Part shown: in pieces, positions 1 through 13,876 of the stretch
How positions within the stretch are numbered: position 1 is the stretch's first letter
How the letters are laid out: every line of letters begins with the position of its first letter
Assembly (NCBI GenBank): GCA_026707445.1
Contig: JAPOWV010000007.1
Span: 1-64,000 of the forward strand
DNA length: 64,000 nucleotides
Reading direction: 5' to 3'
From: Gammaproteobacteria bacterium
GTDB taxonomy: Bacteria; Pseudomonadota; Gammaproteobacteria; Steroidobacterales; Foliamicaceae
Notes under the pieces: model-generated
Databases searched by the model: none
Told to the model about the DNA's origin: nothing
Seen by the model: only the letters and a program-made list of their open reading frames with translations
Position numbers and translations under genes: made by a program

Positions 1-66
1 GCGCACCCTGATGGTATAATTGCGGCCCGTGCGCGGGTTCGGGAAAGTCTCCAGGACGGGGTTCAT
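1..66 (-). CDS. queF: QueF-like preQ0 reductase, N-terminal fragment (cut by window edge)
   Basis: The first 66 bases, read on the minus strand from an ATG at 66, encode 22 residues containing LETFPNPRTGRNYTIR before the window edge. The ETFPNP...Y-I pattern is the usual N-terminus of short QueF enzymes, which use NADPH to reduce 7-cyano-7-deazaguanine to preQ1 in queuosine synthesis. The conserved PEFT and catalytic Cys region would lie outside the window. It is divergent from smc, with 47 bp between start codons. I see no strong ribosome binding site. The call rests on one short motif recognised by eye. Confidence 0.55.
   Translation of the reverse strand, partial: MNPVLETFPNPRTGRNYTIRVR
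15..20 (+). promoter_or_regulatory. Candidate -10 box (TATAAT) upstream of smc
   Basis: A perfect TATAAT lies 94 bp before the smc start, inside the 5' coding part of the divergent queF fragment. Any -35 box would fall at or beyond the window edge, so the promoter cannot be confirmed. A weaker TACACT at 79-84 is closer to smc but has no recognisable -35. Confidence 0.25.
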
Positions 67-113
67 GGCAGGGGAATTTACACTACTCGCCCCGCCCTTG
101 AGAACCGCAGTCA

Positions 114-5181
<5,068 letters not shown>

Positions 5182-5264
5182 GACAGGTGCGGCCGCGGGC
5201 GTTGCGGCCGGCGATTCATGCTGTCACACTACCCCTCGAAAGAAACCCCAAAGGGGCGTTTGAG

Positions 5265-5993
5265 GTGACGATTCTTCTTGGAGTGAATGTCGATCATGTG
5301 GCTACCTTGCGCCAGGCGCGGGGAACGGCGTACCCCGATCCGGTGGCAGCCGCCCGCCAGGCGCTGGATTCCGGCGCCGACTACATTACCGTGCACCTGC
5401 GCGAGGACCGGCGCCACATCCAGGACCGCGATGTCGAGCGCTTGATCGGGATGCCGGACGTGCGCGTGAACCTGGAGATGGCCGCCACGGAGGAAATGCT
5501 GTCCCTGGCGGAGCGATGGCGCCCCGAGGATTGCTGCCTGGTGCCCGAGCGTCGGCAGGAACTCACGACCGAGGGCGGGCTGGACGTTAGCGCGCAGGTC
5601 GAGGCGCTTGCCGGGGCTTGTGCGCGCCTGGCGACCGCCGGGGTGCGGGTATCGCTGTTCGTCGATCCGGACGAGGCGCAGTTGCGCGCGGCGGCCGAAG
5701 TCGGAGCGCCGGTGGTCGAGTTGCACACGGGCGTTTATGCGGACGCCGCCAACGCGCCGGCCCGGGCGGAGGAACTGGCGCGTGTCAGTCGCGCCGCAGC
5801 GGTCGCGGCGGGGCTGGGACTGGTGGTTAACGCCGGGCACGGCCTGCATTACGAAAATACAGCCGCGGTGGCGGCGATCGGGGAGATTGCCGAACTCAAT
5901 ATCGGTCATGCTATCGTTGCCCAGGCGATATTTGATGGTTTCCCCGGGGCCGTAAGGCGAATGAAGGACCTTATGGAAGCGGCCCGCGGGTAA
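5265..5993 (+). CDS. pdxJ: Pyridoxine 5'-phosphate synthase PdxJ
   Basis: Condenses 1-deoxyxylulose 5-phosphate with 3-amino-2-oxopropyl phosphate in the last ring-forming step of vitamin B6 synthesis. The N-terminus [20 protein letters not shown], the [10 protein letters not shown] segment with its catalytic Glu, and the [10 protein letters not shown] segment with its catalytic His are all present. Length is 242 aa, typical of the family. The reading frame is open back to 5178, but the GTG at 5265 aligns with known starts and has an AAAGGGG about 8 nt upstream. acpS follows 23 bp downstream, a common pairing. The era-recO genes that usually come before pdxJ are not here. Confidence 0.95.
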   Translation: MTILLGVNVDHVATLRQARGTAYPDPVAAARQALDSGADYITVHLREDRRHIQDRDVERLIGMPDVRVNLEMAATEEMLSLAERWRPEDCCLVPERRQELTTEGGLDVSAQVEALAGACARLATAGVRVSLFVDPDEAQLRAAAEVGAPVVELHTGVYADAANAPARAEELARVSRAAAVAAGLGLVVNAGHGLHYENTAAVAAIGEIAELNIGHAIVAQAIFDGFPGAVRRMKDLMEAARG

Positions 5994-6016
5994 GAGCAGG
6001 CAAGGGGGCGGCGACG

Positions 6017-6403
6017 ATGATTTACGGAATCGGGACGGACCTGCTGCGGATCGATCGCGTCGAACGCGTATACAGGCGGTTCGGCGACCGGTTCGTCCGC
6101 CGCGTATTGATGGATTCCGAACAGCGCGAATTCGCCGCCGCAAAGAGGCCTGCGCGTTTTCTGGCCATGCGGTTCGCCGCCAAGGAGGCGATCGTAAAGG
6201 CGTTGGGCACGGGTTTTCGCCACGGAATGTGGGTCCGCGACTCTGGAGTGCGGCATGATCCCAGGGGCCGTCCGGAGATCATTTTTTCGCCTCGCGGCAA
6301 GGCTGCGTGCGCCGCCGCCGGGGTCAGCGGCGGTTACCTGAGTTTGACTGATGAAGCCGGCCTGGTTGTGGCGACGGCAATACTGGTGTCGGGGGACGAC
6401 TGA
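6017..6403 (+). CDS. acpS: Holo-[acyl-carrier-protein] synthase AcpS
   Basis: Transfers 4'-phosphopantetheine from CoA to apo-ACP, making it able to carry acyl chains in fatty-acid synthesis. The magnesium-binding start MIYGIGTDLLRIDRV and the RFAAKEAIVKALGTG motif are clear. Length 128 aa is normal. The stop codon overlaps the next start by one base (TGATG), so the downstream exonuclease is probably translated by re-initiation. Confidence 0.95.
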   Translation: MIYGIGTDLLRIDRVERVYRRFGDRFVRRVLMDSEQREFAAAKRPARFLAMRFAAKEAIVKALGTGFRHGMWVRDSGVRHDPRGRPEIIFSPRGKAACAAAGVSGGYLSLTDEAGLVVATAILVSGDD

Positions 6404-7302
6404 TGAGTGCGAAACTGGTTCTGGACATTGAAACGGTCCCGGACGCCGAAATGGGGCGAGGGTTGTACGGACTGGAGGATCTGGACGAGGGTGAGGTGAT
6501 GCGCGCCATGCAGCATCACTATCAGCAGCGCACCGGCCTGGAGTTCCTTCCTCCGATTCAGCACAAGGTGGTGGCGATCGGTGTCGTGCTTCGCAACGAC
6601 GAAGGGGTGCGGCCGCTGGTGCTCGGTGAGGAGGATGCCAAGGAATCCGAACTGATCATGCGTTTTTTCCGCGGGCTCGGGCACTACGTTCCCGATCTGG
6701 TCACCTGGAACGGGGCCGCTTTCGACCTTCCGGTGCTGAACTTCCGCGCCCTTCGCCATGAGATCCAGACCAAGATCTACTGGGAAACCGGGGTGAACGA
6801 CCGGGCCTTCCGCTTCAATAACTACCTGTCGCGTTTCCACTGGCGCCACACCGACCTGATGGATGCGCTGTCCGGCTTTCAGGGCCGCGGGCGGCCCAGC
6901 CTGCGCGAAGCCTGTGCGTTGCTCGGCCTGCCCGGCAAGCACCTGATGGAAGGATCAAGCGTTATGGACGCCTACCTCGAAGGGAGGATCGGCGACATCC
7001 GACGCTATTGCCTCGAGGACGCGCTGAACACCTACCTGGTGTCCATCCACTTTGACTACCTGCGCGGCAACCTGTCGCAGGACAGCCTGGATGACGAGTA
7101 CGGACTGCTGATCGATGTGCTCAAGGCAAGCGGCGAACAGCACCTGGCGGAGTTTGCCCGCAAGCTGGAGGCGGAACCCGAGGATGAGAAAGAGGACGCC
7201 GGCGCGGAAACTGCCGGGGACGCGGATACGGATGAAGATCCGCCCGCCGCGGAACCGCAACCGGGTGAAGCCGCCAGGGAAGAACAGGCGACCGTTCACT
7301 AG
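6403..7302 (+). CDS. PolB-like predicted 3'-5' exonuclease
   Basis: A DEDD-type exonuclease of the family related to the PolB proofreading domain. ExoI has LVLDIETVPD at the N-terminus, with Asp and Glu metal ligands. ExoII is TWNGAAFDLPVL (about 105-116). ExoIII lies around RRYCLEDALNTYLV (about 204). The last 60 residues are acidic and low-complexity (EDEKEDAGAE...) and probably disordered. The substrate is unknown; the family is annotated by homology only. It overlaps acpS by one base. The next gene begins 12 bp after its stop. Confidence 0.8.
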   Translation: MSAKLVLDIETVPDAEMGRGLYGLEDLDEGEVMRAMQHHYQQRTGLEFLPPIQHKVVAIGVVLRNDEGVRPLVLGEEDAKESELIMRFFRGLGHYVPDLVTWNGAAFDLPVLNFRALRHEIQTKIYWETGVNDRAFRFNNYLSRFHWRHTDLMDALSGFQGRGRPSLREACALLGLPGKHLMEGSSVMDAYLEGRIGDIRRYCLEDALNTYLVSIHFDYLRGNLSQDSLDDEYGLLIDVLKASGEQHLAEFARKLEAEPEDEKEDAGAETAGDADTDEDPPAAEPQPGEAAREEQATVH

Positions 7303-7314
7303 TTCGCACGAACG

Positions 7315-7797
7315 ATGGCGGCTGAAGTCCTCGTCGAGATTTCGCGGCAAACCCTGCAACTCCTTGAGGGCGGCAAGGTTCTGGGCCGATGGCCCGTGTC
7401 CACCTCCCGTTACGGTCCCGGCGAGCTGGCCGACAGCATGGGGACGCCCCGCGGCAGGCATCGCATCCGGGCCTCCATCGGGGAAGGGCAGCCGCCGGGC
7501 GCGGTTTTCGTGGGGCGTCGCGCAACCGGCGAGATCTACTCCGAGGAACTGGCCAGGCAACACCCCGAACGGGACTGGGTACTCAGCCGGATCCTCTGGC
7601 TGTGCGGCGAACAGCCCGGGTACAACCGGCACGGGCGCGTGGACAGCATGCGTCGCTATATCTACATTCACGGCACGCCGGATTCGGAACCGATGGGCGT
7701 GCCGCGCTCGCACGGCTGCGTGCGGATGCGCAATGCCGACGTAATCGCGCTGTTTGATCTCGTCGGTCCCGGTTGCCGCGTCGACATCAGGCCTTAG
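7315..7797 (+). CDS. YkuD-family L,D-transpeptidase/carboxypeptidase without a signal peptide
   Basis: The YkuD catalytic block is intact: HGTPDSE (His near 119) followed by SHGCVRMRN, with catalytic Cys near 135. The family makes or trims L,D-peptide bonds in peptidoglycan. This 160-aa protein has no export signal, and a TAG in the same frame at 7300-7302 rules out a longer N-terminus, so the enzyme should stay in the cytoplasm. Cytoplasmic YkuD enzymes such as Acinetobacter ElsL act as L,D-carboxypeptidases on recycled muropeptides. The nagZ gene immediately downstream, also a recycling enzyme, fits that role. The role is inferred; the family is certain. Confidence 0.85.
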   Translation: MAAEVLVEISRQTLQLLEGGKVLGRWPVSTSRYGPGELADSMGTPRGRHRIRASIGEGQPPGAVFVGRRATGEIYSEELARQHPERDWVLSRILWLCGEQPGYNRHGRVDSMRRYIYIHGTPDSEPMGVPRSHGCVRMRNADVIALFDLVGPGCRVDIRP

Positions 7798-7808
7798 GGG
7801 AGCGGGAT

Positions 7809-8747
7809 TTGGGCCCGCTGATGATCGATCTCCAGGGCGAGACCCTCGCATCGGCGGAGGCCGGCCTGCTGCGCCACAGCGCGGTCGGCGGCGTCATCCT
7901 GTTCAGCCGCAACTACCGGCGCCCGGGCCAGGTTCGCGGTCTGGTTGCCGCCATTCGATCCGCCGCCGGGCGTCCCGTGCTCGTCGCCATCGACCAGGAG
8001 GGCGGCAGGGTCCAGCGCATGCGAGCGGGCTTTTCGGCCCTTCCGCCGGCCCGTACGCTCGGTACAGCCCATGATTCCGATCCGGGCCTGGCCATGGAAC
8101 GGGCCCGCGCCCGCGGCCGCCTGCTGGCGCTGGAACTGCATGCGGTCGGCATCGATTTCAGCTTTGCGCCGGTTGTGGACGTGGATTACGGCAGGAGCGA
8201 CGTAATCGGCGACCGCGCCCTGCACGGCGATCCCGAAGTCGTGTCGATTCTCGGAGCGGCCTTCGTTCAGGGCGCCGCCTCCGCCGGCATGGCCTGCGTG
8301 GCCAAGCATTTTCCCGGTCATGGCTGGGTCGAGGCCGATTCTCACGTCGAGATGCCGGTGGACGATCGCGACTACTCTGCATTGCTTGCCGATCTCGTGC
8401 CCTTCGAGCGGCTGTTCGCGGCCGGAGCAGGCGCCGTCATGACCGCGCATGTGCAGTATCCAGCGGTGGACGATCCCACCCCGTGCTATTCGCGACGGTG
8501 GATGCGCGAAGAGCTGCGCCGGCGCATGGGCTTTTCCGGGGCGATCTTTGCCGACGATCTTTCCATGCACGGCGCGGGCCAGGCCGGCGATCTCGGACAG
8601 CGCGTGCAGGCCGCCCTGGAGGCCGGGTGCGACATGCTGCCGATCTGCAACGACCCCGACGGCGTGCGCGAACTCCTCAGGGACTGGCGCTACGCGGACC
8701 GCCCGGATTCCGCGGCCCGCCTCGCCACCTTGCGCCGAGCCGCTTGA
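7809..8747 (+). CDS. nagZ: Beta-N-acetylhexosaminidase NagZ
   Basis: A cytoplasmic family-3 glycosidase that removes N-acetylglucosamine from anhydro-muropeptides during cell-wall recycling; its products can induce AmpC beta-lactamase in species that have the ampR system. The VAIDQEGGRVQRMR segment and the catalytic loop KHFPGHG (about 165) are present. The reading frame opens at 7773, but TTG at 7809 gives LGPLMIDLQG, matching the E. coli start MGPVMLDVEG. It follows an AGGGGAG about 7 nt upstream. The gene lies 11 bp after the YkuD gene and is followed by the nucleoside phosphorylase, the order also seen in Pseudomonas. Confidence 0.95.
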   Translation: MGPLMIDLQGETLASAEAGLLRHSAVGGVILFSRNYRRPGQVRGLVAAIRSAAGRPVLVAIDQEGGRVQRMRAGFSALPPARTLGTAHDSDPGLAMERARARGRLLALELHAVGIDFSFAPVVDVDYGRSDVIGDRALHGDPEVVSILGAAFVQGAASAGMACVAKHFPGHGWVEADSHVEMPVDDRDYSALLADLVPFERLFAAGAGAVMTAHVQYPAVDDPTPCYSRRWMREELRRRMGFSGAIFADDLSMHGAGQAGDLGQRVQAALEAGCDMLPICNDPDGVRELLRDWRYADRPDSAARLATLRRAA

Positions 8748-8772
8748 TGACCCTTCCCCTGCCGGGAGACGC

Positions 8773-9540
8773 ATGGCGATTGACGGACTGGCGCTGATTT
8801 CCGGGGCTCCAGCCGAGCGGCTGGGCATGGGGCCGCCGTCAAGCCCGGCGCCGACAGGAAATCAGCCCTATGGCCCGCCGTCGGCGCCGGTGGAGATACG
8901 GCGGCTCAATCGGGTTCCGGTCCTGTACCTGAACAGGCACGGCGGCGATTACGCGATTGCGCCTCATCGGATCAACTATCGCGCCAACCTCAAGGCCCTG
9001 GCCGAGGCAGGCGCCAGGCGCATTCTCGGCGTTCATTCGGTGGGCGGCATATCCGCGGAGCCCGCCCCCGGAACCATCGTCATACCGCATGACCTGATCG
9101 ACTACACCCACTCGCGCGAGACCAGCTTCGCGACGGACAGGGCGGGCAAGAGCGCGTTCGTCGAGTTTGCGAGCCCCTTCGACGCGGATATGCGCGCAGG
9201 GCTGGTTGCGGCCGCCGAAGGCACGCATTGCATTGTGCGGGGCGTCTACGGCGTCATGCAGGGGCCACGGCTGGAAACTGCCGCGGAAATCGACCGGCTG
9301 GAGCAGGACGGATGCACGCTGGTGGGCATGACCCTGATGCCGGAGGCGGTGCTGGCGCGCGAACTGGGCATACCCTACGTTTCGCTGTCACTGGTGACCA
9401 ACTATGCCGCCGGCCGCAACAGGGAAGGTGAAACGAGAGGAATCATCGAGCAGCATTCCGCCTGGCTGGATGCGGGACTCGAGCGCGCCCGGAAATTGCT
9501 TGCTCGCTGGCTTGCCTCCCCGGTCGAGCATCCACGGTAG
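8773..9540 (+). CDS. S-methyl-5'-thioinosine/thioadenosine phosphorylase family protein
   Basis: A purine nucleoside phosphorylase of the MTAP/MTIP type, salvaging the methylthio-nucleoside left by polyamine synthesis. Recognisable segments are RHGGDYAIAPHRINYRANL, VGGI, QGPRLETAAEI and VGMTLMPEAVLARE. Placement between nagZ and csiV-mfd matches the Pseudomonas aeruginosa methylthioinosine phosphorylase locus, which favours that specificity. The N-terminal phosphate loop is unusual: SGAP where relatives have GGTG or GGSG. ATG at 8773 has GGGAG 5 nt upstream. The TAG stop touches the start of the inverted repeat at 9540. Confidence 0.85.
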   Translation: MAIDGLALISGAPAERLGMGPPSSPAPTGNQPYGPPSAPVEIRRLNRVPVLYLNRHGGDYAIAPHRINYRANLKALAEAGARRILGVHSVGGISAEPAPGTIVIPHDLIDYTHSRETSFATDRAGKSAFVEFASPFDADMRAGLVAAAEGTHCIVRGVYGVMQGPRLETAAEIDRLEQDGCTLVGMTLMPEAVLARELGIPYVSLSLVTNYAAGRNREGETRGIIEQHSAWLDAGLERARKLLARWLASPVEHPR

Positions 9541-9638
9541 CGCCTTTGTGTGCCTCCTTCTCGCGGGAACGTTGGAGCAGGACAGCGAGAATCGAGCCAG
9601 GATGGCGCTTCCAGCGAGAAGGAGGCACACAAAGGCGC
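9540..9638. repeat. 99-bp element with 25-bp perfect terminal inverted repeats
   Basis: Bases 9540-9564 are the exact reverse complement of 9614-9638. After one mismatch the pairing continues for 4 bp (9566-9569 with 9609-9612), leaving a 39-nt centre. It begins at the last base of the phosphorylase stop codon and lies between two converging genes. It is too long for an ordinary intrinsic terminator and has no T tract. A small non-autonomous mobile element (MITE or REP-like) is likely; it may also act as a two-way transcription barrier. Confidence 0.7.
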
Positions 9639-9670
9639 GAAATCGAAGCGCCCAAAGAAGCGGTCAGCCC

Positions 9671-10318
9671 TCAGTCACCCGCTTCCGGACGGGGCCGATA
9701 GCGGAACAGGCGCGCGATGGCCCCGAACCGGGGATGGTCGAAGTAGTGGACTTCCCCCAGCAGGAGGCGGCGCCGTTCCCGGATTCGATAGTCGCCGCCG
9801 CCCTCCTCGACCGCGGGCATCCGCAGGTCGAGCGCGAGGTGCACGAACCGTTCTTCTTCCAGCGACGCCAGCCCGCTGAAGGGCAGCGGCCCGGCCGCGA
9901 GCGTGGACAGCCGCAATGGAATCGGTTCGCCGGTCCATTGCGCCGGCATCGCCCAGGCGAAATGCGCCAGTGGCCGGTACCCGGCGCTGCGGCGCATCGA
10001 CACCCAGATGCCGTCCAGACCGAATTGCGCGCGGGTCAGCGCCAGAAGGCCGGCGGGCGGTGGAGGTGTAGCGGGACCTGAGTCCGGCAGTTCCAAAGGC
10101 GCAGGAAAGATCTCGGGAGGCGGCAGATCGGGGGACGATTGCACAAGGTCCTCGGTGCTGTCCTCCGGGTCCAGCTGCAGGAACACGATCAGTTCCAGGG
10201 AGACCCGGAAGTCCTCGTCCTGCGCCTGCAAGGGTCCGGCAAGCAGGACGCACGCCAGAAAGTGAACCAGGGCAAGGACCGGCAGGGCAGTGGATCTGTG
10301 CGGCAGGGGACGGGGCAC
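9671..10318 (-). CDS. CsiV-like periplasmic protein of unknown role
   Basis: A 215-aa protein with a signal peptide (hydrophobic LALVHFLACVLLAG, likely cleavage after LQAQ). It is followed by VSLELIVFLQ, a proline-rich linker, and a C-terminal domain ending in HYFDHPRFGAIARLFRY. The E-x-IVF-Q start and HYFDHP-FG-I end are typical of the CsiV family, which sits next to mfd in many gammaproteobacteria. Its Vibrio member is implicated in peptidoglycan binding and D-amino-acid response. GTG at 10318 starts 4 bp after the mfd stop and gives a clean signal peptide, so mfd-csiV is probably one transcript. The molecular function is unknown. Confidence 0.7.
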   Translation of the reverse strand: MPRPLPHRSTALPVLALVHFLACVLLAGPLQAQDEDFRVSLELIVFLQLDPEDSTEDLVQSSPDLPPPEIFPAPLELPDSGPATPPPPAGLLALTRAQFGLDGIWVSMRRSAGYRPLAHFAWAMPAQWTGEPIPLRLSTLAAGPLPFSGLASLEEERFVHLALDLRMPAVEEGGGDYRIRERRRLLLGEVHYFDHPRFGAIARLFRYRPRPEAGD

Positions 10319-10322
10319 GGCA

Positions 10323-13300
10323 CTAGTGTACGGTTTCGGACCGGCGGGCCTCTTCGAGCGATGCAAGGAGGCGCTCCACATAGCGGAAGCGCCGCTCGGG
10401 CTTCGACAGGTCGGCCCGGAACCTGAGCGCGCCGCGGGGCCGCAAGGCATATTCCTCCGGCTGTTGCCGGGCCAGTGCGGCCAGGTGCAGGGGATCCACC
10501 GGCGTACCGTCGTAGAACTCCGCCTCGCCGCCACGGTCCGCCGCCTGCAGCGCTCTTATTCCCAATTCCCGCATGCGCTGCTGGATTCGCGCCTGCCGGA
10601 AAAGATTGCGGGCCTGTTCGGGCGCCGGGCCGAACCGGTCCACCAGTTCGACCATGAGCGCGTTCAGGTTCGAAGCGTCCACGGCGGTCGAAACGCGTTT
10701 GTACCAGCTCAGACGCTGGTTGACGTCGGGCATGTAGTCCTCCGGCAGCAGGGCGCCCAGATTCAGTTCGATGTCCGCGCGCGGCTGCGGCGCGACACCC
10801 GGGCGATCGACGGGACTTTCGCGTAGCTCCTCCACGGCCCGGCTCAGCATGTCGTTGTAGAGGCTGAAGCCGATCTGCTGTATCTGCCCCGACTGCTCTT
10901 CGCCCAGCAGTTCTCCCGCGCCCCGGATCTCCAGGTCGTGGGTGGCGAGCAGGAAGCCGGCGCCGAGTTCACCGGCCGCCTGTATCGCTTCCAGGCGTTT
11001 GTGCGCATCGGCGGTCATCTCCTTTTCATGCGGGCGGATCAGGTAGGCGTAGGCCTGGTGATGGGAGCGCCCGACCCGGCCGCGCAACTGGTGCAGCTGG
11101 GCGAGCCCCAGCCGGTCCGCGCGGTTGATCAGCATGGTGTTGGCGTGGGGAATGTCCAGCCCGCTTTCGATGATGGTGGTGCACACCAGCACGTCGAAGC
11201 GGCGGTGATAGAAGTCGGTCATCACGCGTTGAAGTTCCGCGTCCGGCAGTTGACCATGGGCCACTTCCAGCCTCACGTCACCGAGGAGCGCCTGCAGTTC
11301 GCGCGCGATGCGGTCGATGTCCCTGACCCGGTTGTGAACGAAGAAGACGGCCCCGCCGCGGCGCAGCTCCCGCCCGCAGGCCTCCCGGATCAGGCTGTTG
11401 CGCCACGGCGTGACAAAGGTCCTGACCGCCATGCGCGCGGGCGGCGGCGTGGTGATCAACGACAGATCGCGCAGGCCGCCCAGGGACATGTTCAGCGTTC
11501 GGGGAATGGGCGTGGCGGTGAGCGTAAGGACGTGCAGGCCGGCCCGCAGGCTCTTGATGCGTTCCTTCTGGCGCACGCCGAAGCGGTGTTCCTCGTCGAC
11601 CACCAGCAACCCCGGTCGCTTGAAGCGCACCCGGGCGCTCAAAAGGCCATGGGAGCCGACCACGATATCGGCGCGCCCGTTCGCAAGCTGCTCCCGCACC
11701 TCCTCGTTCCTGCGGCCGGCGCCAAAGCGGGTCAGCATTTCGACCCTGACGGGCCAGTCGGCAAACCGGTCGCTGAATATGCGGTAATGCTGCTCGACCA
11801 GCAGCGTCGTCGGCGCCAGGACCGCCACCTGGTGGCCCTGGTATACGGCCGCGAAGGCCGCGCGCAGCGCCACCTCGGTCTTGCCGAAGCCTACGTCTCC
11901 GCAGATGAGCCTGTCCATCGGCCGGCCGGCGGCCAGGTCGTCCAGTACCTGCTCCACGGCGCGTTCCTGGTCGTGCGTCAGCCGGTAGGGGAAGCGGGCC
12001 GTGAATGCGCTCATCTCCGCGGGCGGGGCCTCGATGGCGGGCATGGTCCGCGCGGCGCGCCGGGCCTGCATTTGCAGCAGCTCGGCGGCAACATCCCGCA
12101 ACTGGCGCTCCGCGCGCCGCTTGATCCGGTCCCAGGCGTCCGAGCCCAGCCGATGCAACGGCGCGTGTTCGGGGCTTCCGCCGGTATAGCGTGTAATGAG
12201 CTGCATGTCGGACACGGGCACGTAGAGACGGTCGTCGCCCGCGTACTTCACGCGCATGAACTCGGCCGGCGCGCCCCCTGCGTCCATGTGCTGCAGTCCC
12301 TCGTAACGGCCGATGCCGTGGTCTTCATGCACCACGGGCGCTCCCGGGACAAGGTCGGCCAGGCTTTGCAGAATGGCTTCGGGCGGTGGCTGACCCCGCC
12401 GGCGGCGCCGGGTAAGCGGGCGTTGCCGGCCGAACAGTTCGCGCTCAGTGAGGACGGTCAGGCCGTCGCCGAGAACGATCCCGTGATCCAGCGGGCTCTC
12501 GGCCAGGCACAACGGCGCTTTGGAGGCCAGGAAATCGTTCCATGAGGCGACGTCCTGCGCCCCGAGTTGTCTGCCGCGCAGCAACTCGCGAACCAGTTCG
12601 CGCTGACCGGCGGTTTCCGCGGCCAGCAGGATGCGCCGTCCGGGCGTTTGCGCGTAGGCCTCCAGTGAGGTGTGCTCGTCGCTCCGCGCCAGTCGTACCA
12701 TCGGCGCCGGACGCGCCCCCACGGCCTGAGAATGGGCCTTGACGGCAATATCCGTCAGCGCCTCGGGCCGGCAATCGACGCTGCGCAGGCTCGCCACGGC
12801 GGCCTTGTGCAGGCTCGGAGGCGCGAAAAGTTCTTCCGGCGGCAGGCAGGGTTGTTCCAGGTCGCCGTCGCGCTGCCGATAGCGTTCGGTTATGGCTTCC
12901 CACTCCGATTCCAGGGCGTTTGCGGCGCCCGGCAGGAGTACGACCGCGCTATCGGGCGGGAGGTAGTCCCACAGCGTTTCGGTTCGCTCGAAGAACAGCG
13001 GCAGGTAGTTCTCCGCTCCCTGCGGCGCCACGCCCTCGCCCAGTTTCCGGAAAACCTCCGCTCGCGCCGGATTTTGCGGGAACCGTCGCCGAAACCGTTC
13101 CCGGAAGGCTTCGATACTGTCCGGGTCCAGCGGCAGTTCGCGCGCCGGCAGGAGGCTGAACGAATCCAGTTTTCCGGTGCTGCGCTGCGAGGCGGGGCTG
13201 AAGCGGCGAATCGATTCGACCTCCCGGTCAAAGAACTCGATCCGGACCGGCGCCGGAGAGCCGCTGGGAAAGATATCCAGAAGCGCTCCGCGAACGGCGT

Positions 13301-13838
13301 ACTCTCCCGGCTCATTGACCAGCGGCACGCGGAGATAGGCTGCATCGTCCAGTCTTCCGCGAAGGTCGTCCGGATCCAGTTCCTGTCCGGCACGGCAGCT
13401 TACCCCCAGCCATTGGCGAAGCTGCGCGCGCGGCGGCAGGCGGTCCAGCAGCGTGGGCGCGGCGACGAACAGCGCCCGCGCCGCCCCGGCGGCCTCGTCA
13501 GCCAGCAGGCCGGACAGCGTTTCCAGTCGCCGCGAGGTGATTTCGGGATGCGGACTGAACAGGTCGTAGGGAAGCGTTTCCCGGTCCGGCAGCAACGCCA
13601 TGCCCTCGCCGCTCCCCCGCAACCACGCCACCTGCTGCATGAATTGCTCCACGCGTCCCGTCTCGGGCGTAACGACCAGGACGCATGGCGACGCGCCGGC
13701 GTCAACCAGGTCGGCGCAGACCAGCGGCGCCGCGCCTGCGCTGACGCCGTGCAGCTTGAGTTCCGGATCGCGCCCGTCGGGCCAGACAATCCGGCGGATT
13801 ACGGATGAAGCCGGACCGGGGGCCCTTTCTTCTTTCAT
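10323..13838 (-). CDS. mfd: Transcription-repair coupling factor Mfd
   Basis: Removes RNA polymerase stalled at DNA damage and recruits UvrA for strand-specific excision repair. The order is: UvrB-like N-terminal domains, an RNA-polymerase-interaction domain (LVHEDHGIGRYEGL), then a RecG-type translocase. The translocase has Walker A GDVGFGKTEVA (about 645-655), DEEHRFGV, and TATPIPRTLNMSLGGLRDLS. A C-terminal D7 domain follows. Length is 1171 aa from ATG 13838, close to the E. coli 1148. An upstream ATG at 13895 would run into the lolC start, so it is less likely. Divergent from lolC, with 38 bp between starts. Confidence 0.95.
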   Translation of the reverse strand: MKEERAPGPASSVIRRIVWPDGRDPELKLHGVSAGAAPLVCADLVDAGASPCVLVVTPETGRVEQFMQQVAWLRGSGEGMALLPDRETLPYDLFSPHPEITSRRLETLSGLLADEAAGAARALFVAAPTLLDRLPPRAQLRQWLGVSCRAGQELDPDDLRGRLDDAAYLRVPLVNEPGEYAVRGALLDIFPSGSPAPVRIEFFDREVESIRRFSPASQRSTGKLDSFSLLPARELPLDPDSIEAFRERFRRRFPQNPARAEVFRKLGEGVAPQGAENYLPLFFERTETLWDYLPPDSAVVLLPGAANALESEWEAITERYRQRDGDLEQPCLPPEELFAPPSLHKAAVASLRSVDCRPEALTDIAVKAHSQAVGARPAPMVRLARSDEHTSLEAYAQTPGRRILLAAETAGQRELVRELLRGRQLGAQDVASWNDFLASKAPLCLAESPLDHGIVLGDGLTVLTERELFGRQRPLTRRRRRGQPPPEAILQSLADLVPGAPVVHEDHGIGRYEGLQHMDAGGAPAEFMRVKYAGDDRLYVPVSDMQLITRYTGGSPEHAPLHRLGSDAWDRIKRRAERQLRDVAAELLQMQARRAARTMPAIEAPPAEMSAFTARFPYRLTHDQERAVEQVLDDLAAGRPMDRLICGDVGFGKTEVALRAAFAAVYQGHQVAVLAPTTLLVEQHYRIFSDRFADWPVRVEMLTRFGAGRRNEEVREQLANGRADIVVGSHGLLSARVRFKRPGLLVVDEEHRFGVRQKERIKSLRAGLHVLTLTATPIPRTLNMSLGGLRDLSLITTPPPARMAVRTFVTPWRNSLIREACGRELRRGGAVFFVHNRVRDIDRIARELQALLGDVRLEVAHGQLPDAELQRVMTDFYHRRFDVLVCTTIIESGLDIPHANTMLINRADRLGLAQLHQLRGRVGRSHHQAYAYLIRPHEKEMTADAHKRLEAIQAAGELGAGFLLATHDLEIRGAGELLGEEQSGQIQQIGFSLYNDMLSRAVEELRESPVDRPGVAPQPRADIELNLGALLPEDYMPDVNQRLSWYKRVSTAVDASNLNALMVELVDRFGPAPEQARNLFRQARIQQRMRELGIRALQAADRGGEAEFYDGTPVDPLHLAALARQQPEEYALRPRGALRFRADLSKPERRFRYVERLLASLEEARRSETVH

Positions 13839-13876
13839 ACGGCGCGCATTATGAAGGTTCGTGGGACAATGGCGCG

